Assembly: GCA_024278345.1 (NCBI GenBank)
Contig: JAJRTK010000303.1
Span: forward strand, 1 to 6,614
Source: a bacterium
GTDB taxonomy: Bacteria; CSSED10-310; JAJRTK01
Length of the DNA: 6,614 bases
Reading direction: 5' to 3'
The notes beneath the pieces are model-generated. The model did no database searches. It saw only the letters and a program-made list of their open reading frames with translations, and was not told the origin of the DNA. Made by a program: the position numbers and the translations under genes. Of the stretch, positions 5,846 through 6,614 are shown one piece after another. Positions within the stretch are counted from its first letter, which is position 1, and each line of letters opens with the position of its first letter.

Positions 5846-5927
5846 TTGTGTCCGCTCCCGTCGCGCGGCAGCCGCCGCCCGCCAGTCGCCACCTTTCGAT
5901 ATCCCAAGACTATCCGGGGGCGATGCC

Positions 5928-6614
5928 TCATGCAACAGGGTTGTCTCCTGTCCGCTGGAGGATCGCTCGGCCATAAAGCCGTTCGTAGATTTCCGCGGTC
6001 TGGTTCCAACCGTGGTTCTGGCTCATGGCGTGACGCCGCATCAAAGCAATGAGGTCCGGGTGGGTCCGGAACGTTGTCGCCGCCCAGCGAACCGTGTTCC
6101 AAAGGGCCGTCGCGGTCAAGTCGTGGAACTTGAAGCCGTTCCCGCGGCCCGTGGCCGCGTCAAGGTTGTCCACCGTGTCTTCGAGCCCACCCACCGCGCG
6201 AACGATGGGAAGAGTCCCATAGCGGAGGCTGTACATCTGGTTCAGACCGCACGGCTCGTAACGCGAAGGCATCAAAAAGAAATCGGCTCCCGCTTCGATC
6301 CAGTGCGCCAGGGTCTCGCTCCACGTCACGTGGACCGAGAGCTGGCCTGGCCTCACGGCGGCCCATCTTCGGAGCCAGTCCTCCAACGCCGCCTCCCCTG
6401 TCCCCAAGATCACCATCTGGATTCCCAAGTCCAAAAGGCGCCCCATGCCGTCCGCTACCACGTCGATCCCTTTCTGGTGCGCCAGCCGGCTCACGATGCC
6501 CACCAAAGGAATGTCGGGGCGATCATCGAGGTTGCAAAGCCGCTGAAGCTGCTGCTTGCAAATCGCCTTTCCAGACATGTCGGCAAGACTGTAGCTTGCC
6601 GGAATGTGAGGGTC
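5928..6614 (-). CDS. glgA: Glycogen synthase, C-terminal part (cut by window edge)
   Basis: This is the C-terminal 228 residues of a bacterial glycogen synthase (EC 2.4.1.21, family GT5), which transfers glucose from ADP-glucose to the non-reducing end of a growing alpha-1,4-glucan. Counting from the first visible codon, the fragment opens with DPHIPASYSLADMSGK (1-16), the usual linker between the two GT-B lobes. It continues with GIVSRLAHQKG (39-49), ILGTGE (69-74), the nucleotide-sugar site ADFFLMPSRYEPCGLNQ (110-126) with the family's catalytic Glu at 120, YGTLPIVRAVGGLEDTV, and GNGFKF near the end. The N-terminal lobe, including the KTGGL-type motif and start codon, about 250-270 residues, lies beyond 6614. 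The visible frame is intact. An internal ATG at 6578 is not the start, because homology continues upstream of it. The TPR gene follows on the same strand. Confidence 0.95.
   Translation of the reverse strand, partial: DPHIPASYSLADMSGKAICKQQLQRLCNLDDRPDIPLVGIVSRLAHQKGIDVVADGMGRLLDLGIQMVILGTGEAALEDWLRRWAAVRPGQLSVHVTWSETLAHWIEAGADFFLMPSRYEPCGLNQMYSLRYGTLPIVRAVGGLEDTVDNLDAATGRGNGFKFHDLTATALWNTVRWAATTFRTHPDLIALMRRHAMSQNHGWNQTAEIYERLYGRAILQRTGDNPVA

Larger units (their letters stand above)
5805..5927 (-). other. Spacer between glgA and the TPR gene
   Basis: The 123 bases hold no gene. A small GCGGC/GCCGC stem lies near the middle without a T-tract, so I see no intrinsic terminator for glgA, which would allow read-through into the TPR gene. 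I found no convincing promoter: the best -35/-10 pairs match only about three of six positions each. The stem-loop and ribosome binding site next to the TPR gene are listed separately. Confidence 0.5.

Noticed and set aside
5802-5912. Short repeat of AGTCTTGGG on the minus strand before the TPR gene
   Set aside because: Only nine bases in two copies with no symmetry and no known operator match; likely chance.

Overview
This is a gene-dense stretch of a bacterial chromosome with G+C of roughly 60 % by eye. Bacterial Shine-Dalgarno sites, a bacterial-type phosphoglycerate kinase and a bacterial ADP-glucose-type glycogen synthase point to a free-living bacterium. I cannot assign a phylum from sequence alone. 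I saw no tRNA, rRNA, CRISPR array, insertion sequence or attachment site.

Layout from left to right. Positions 1-299 hold no convincing gene, but they are rich in inverted repeats. These include a possible weak terminator for the minus-strand gene that follows and two strong stem-loops whose G-U pairs favour a plus-strand RNA. Positions 300-1721 (minus) encode a NYN-domain (LabA/DUF88-type, PIN-like fold) putative nuclease with a helical N-terminus, a proline-rich linker and a long coiled coil. A 222-base divergent intergenic region (1722-1943) carries candidate back-to-back promoters. Positions 1944-3110 (plus) encode phosphoglycerate kinase (pgk), and 3202-3909 (plus) encode endonuclease V (nfi). 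Convergent to nfi, and overlapping its 3' end by 19 bases, is a 637-residue protein made almost entirely of tetratricopeptide (TPR) repeats (3891-5804, minus). Upstream of it on the same strand is the C-terminal half of glycogen synthase (glgA, 5928 to the right edge, minus), cut by the window end.

How the genes relate: pgk is central glycolysis/gluconeogenesis and glgA is glycogen storage, so both flanks carry carbon-metabolism housekeeping genes. Endonuclease V is a deaminated-purine DNA repair enzyme, probably read from the pgk side. The NYN protein and the TPR-only protein are the less understood members. The first looks like an RNA-acting nuclease with an oligomerisation or partner-binding arm, the second like a scaffold or sensor array with no attached effector. 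The observations most worth checking are the structured non-coding left end, the NYN/coiled-coil architecture, and the hairpin abutting the ribosome binding site of the TPR gene. Nothing here proves a new system.
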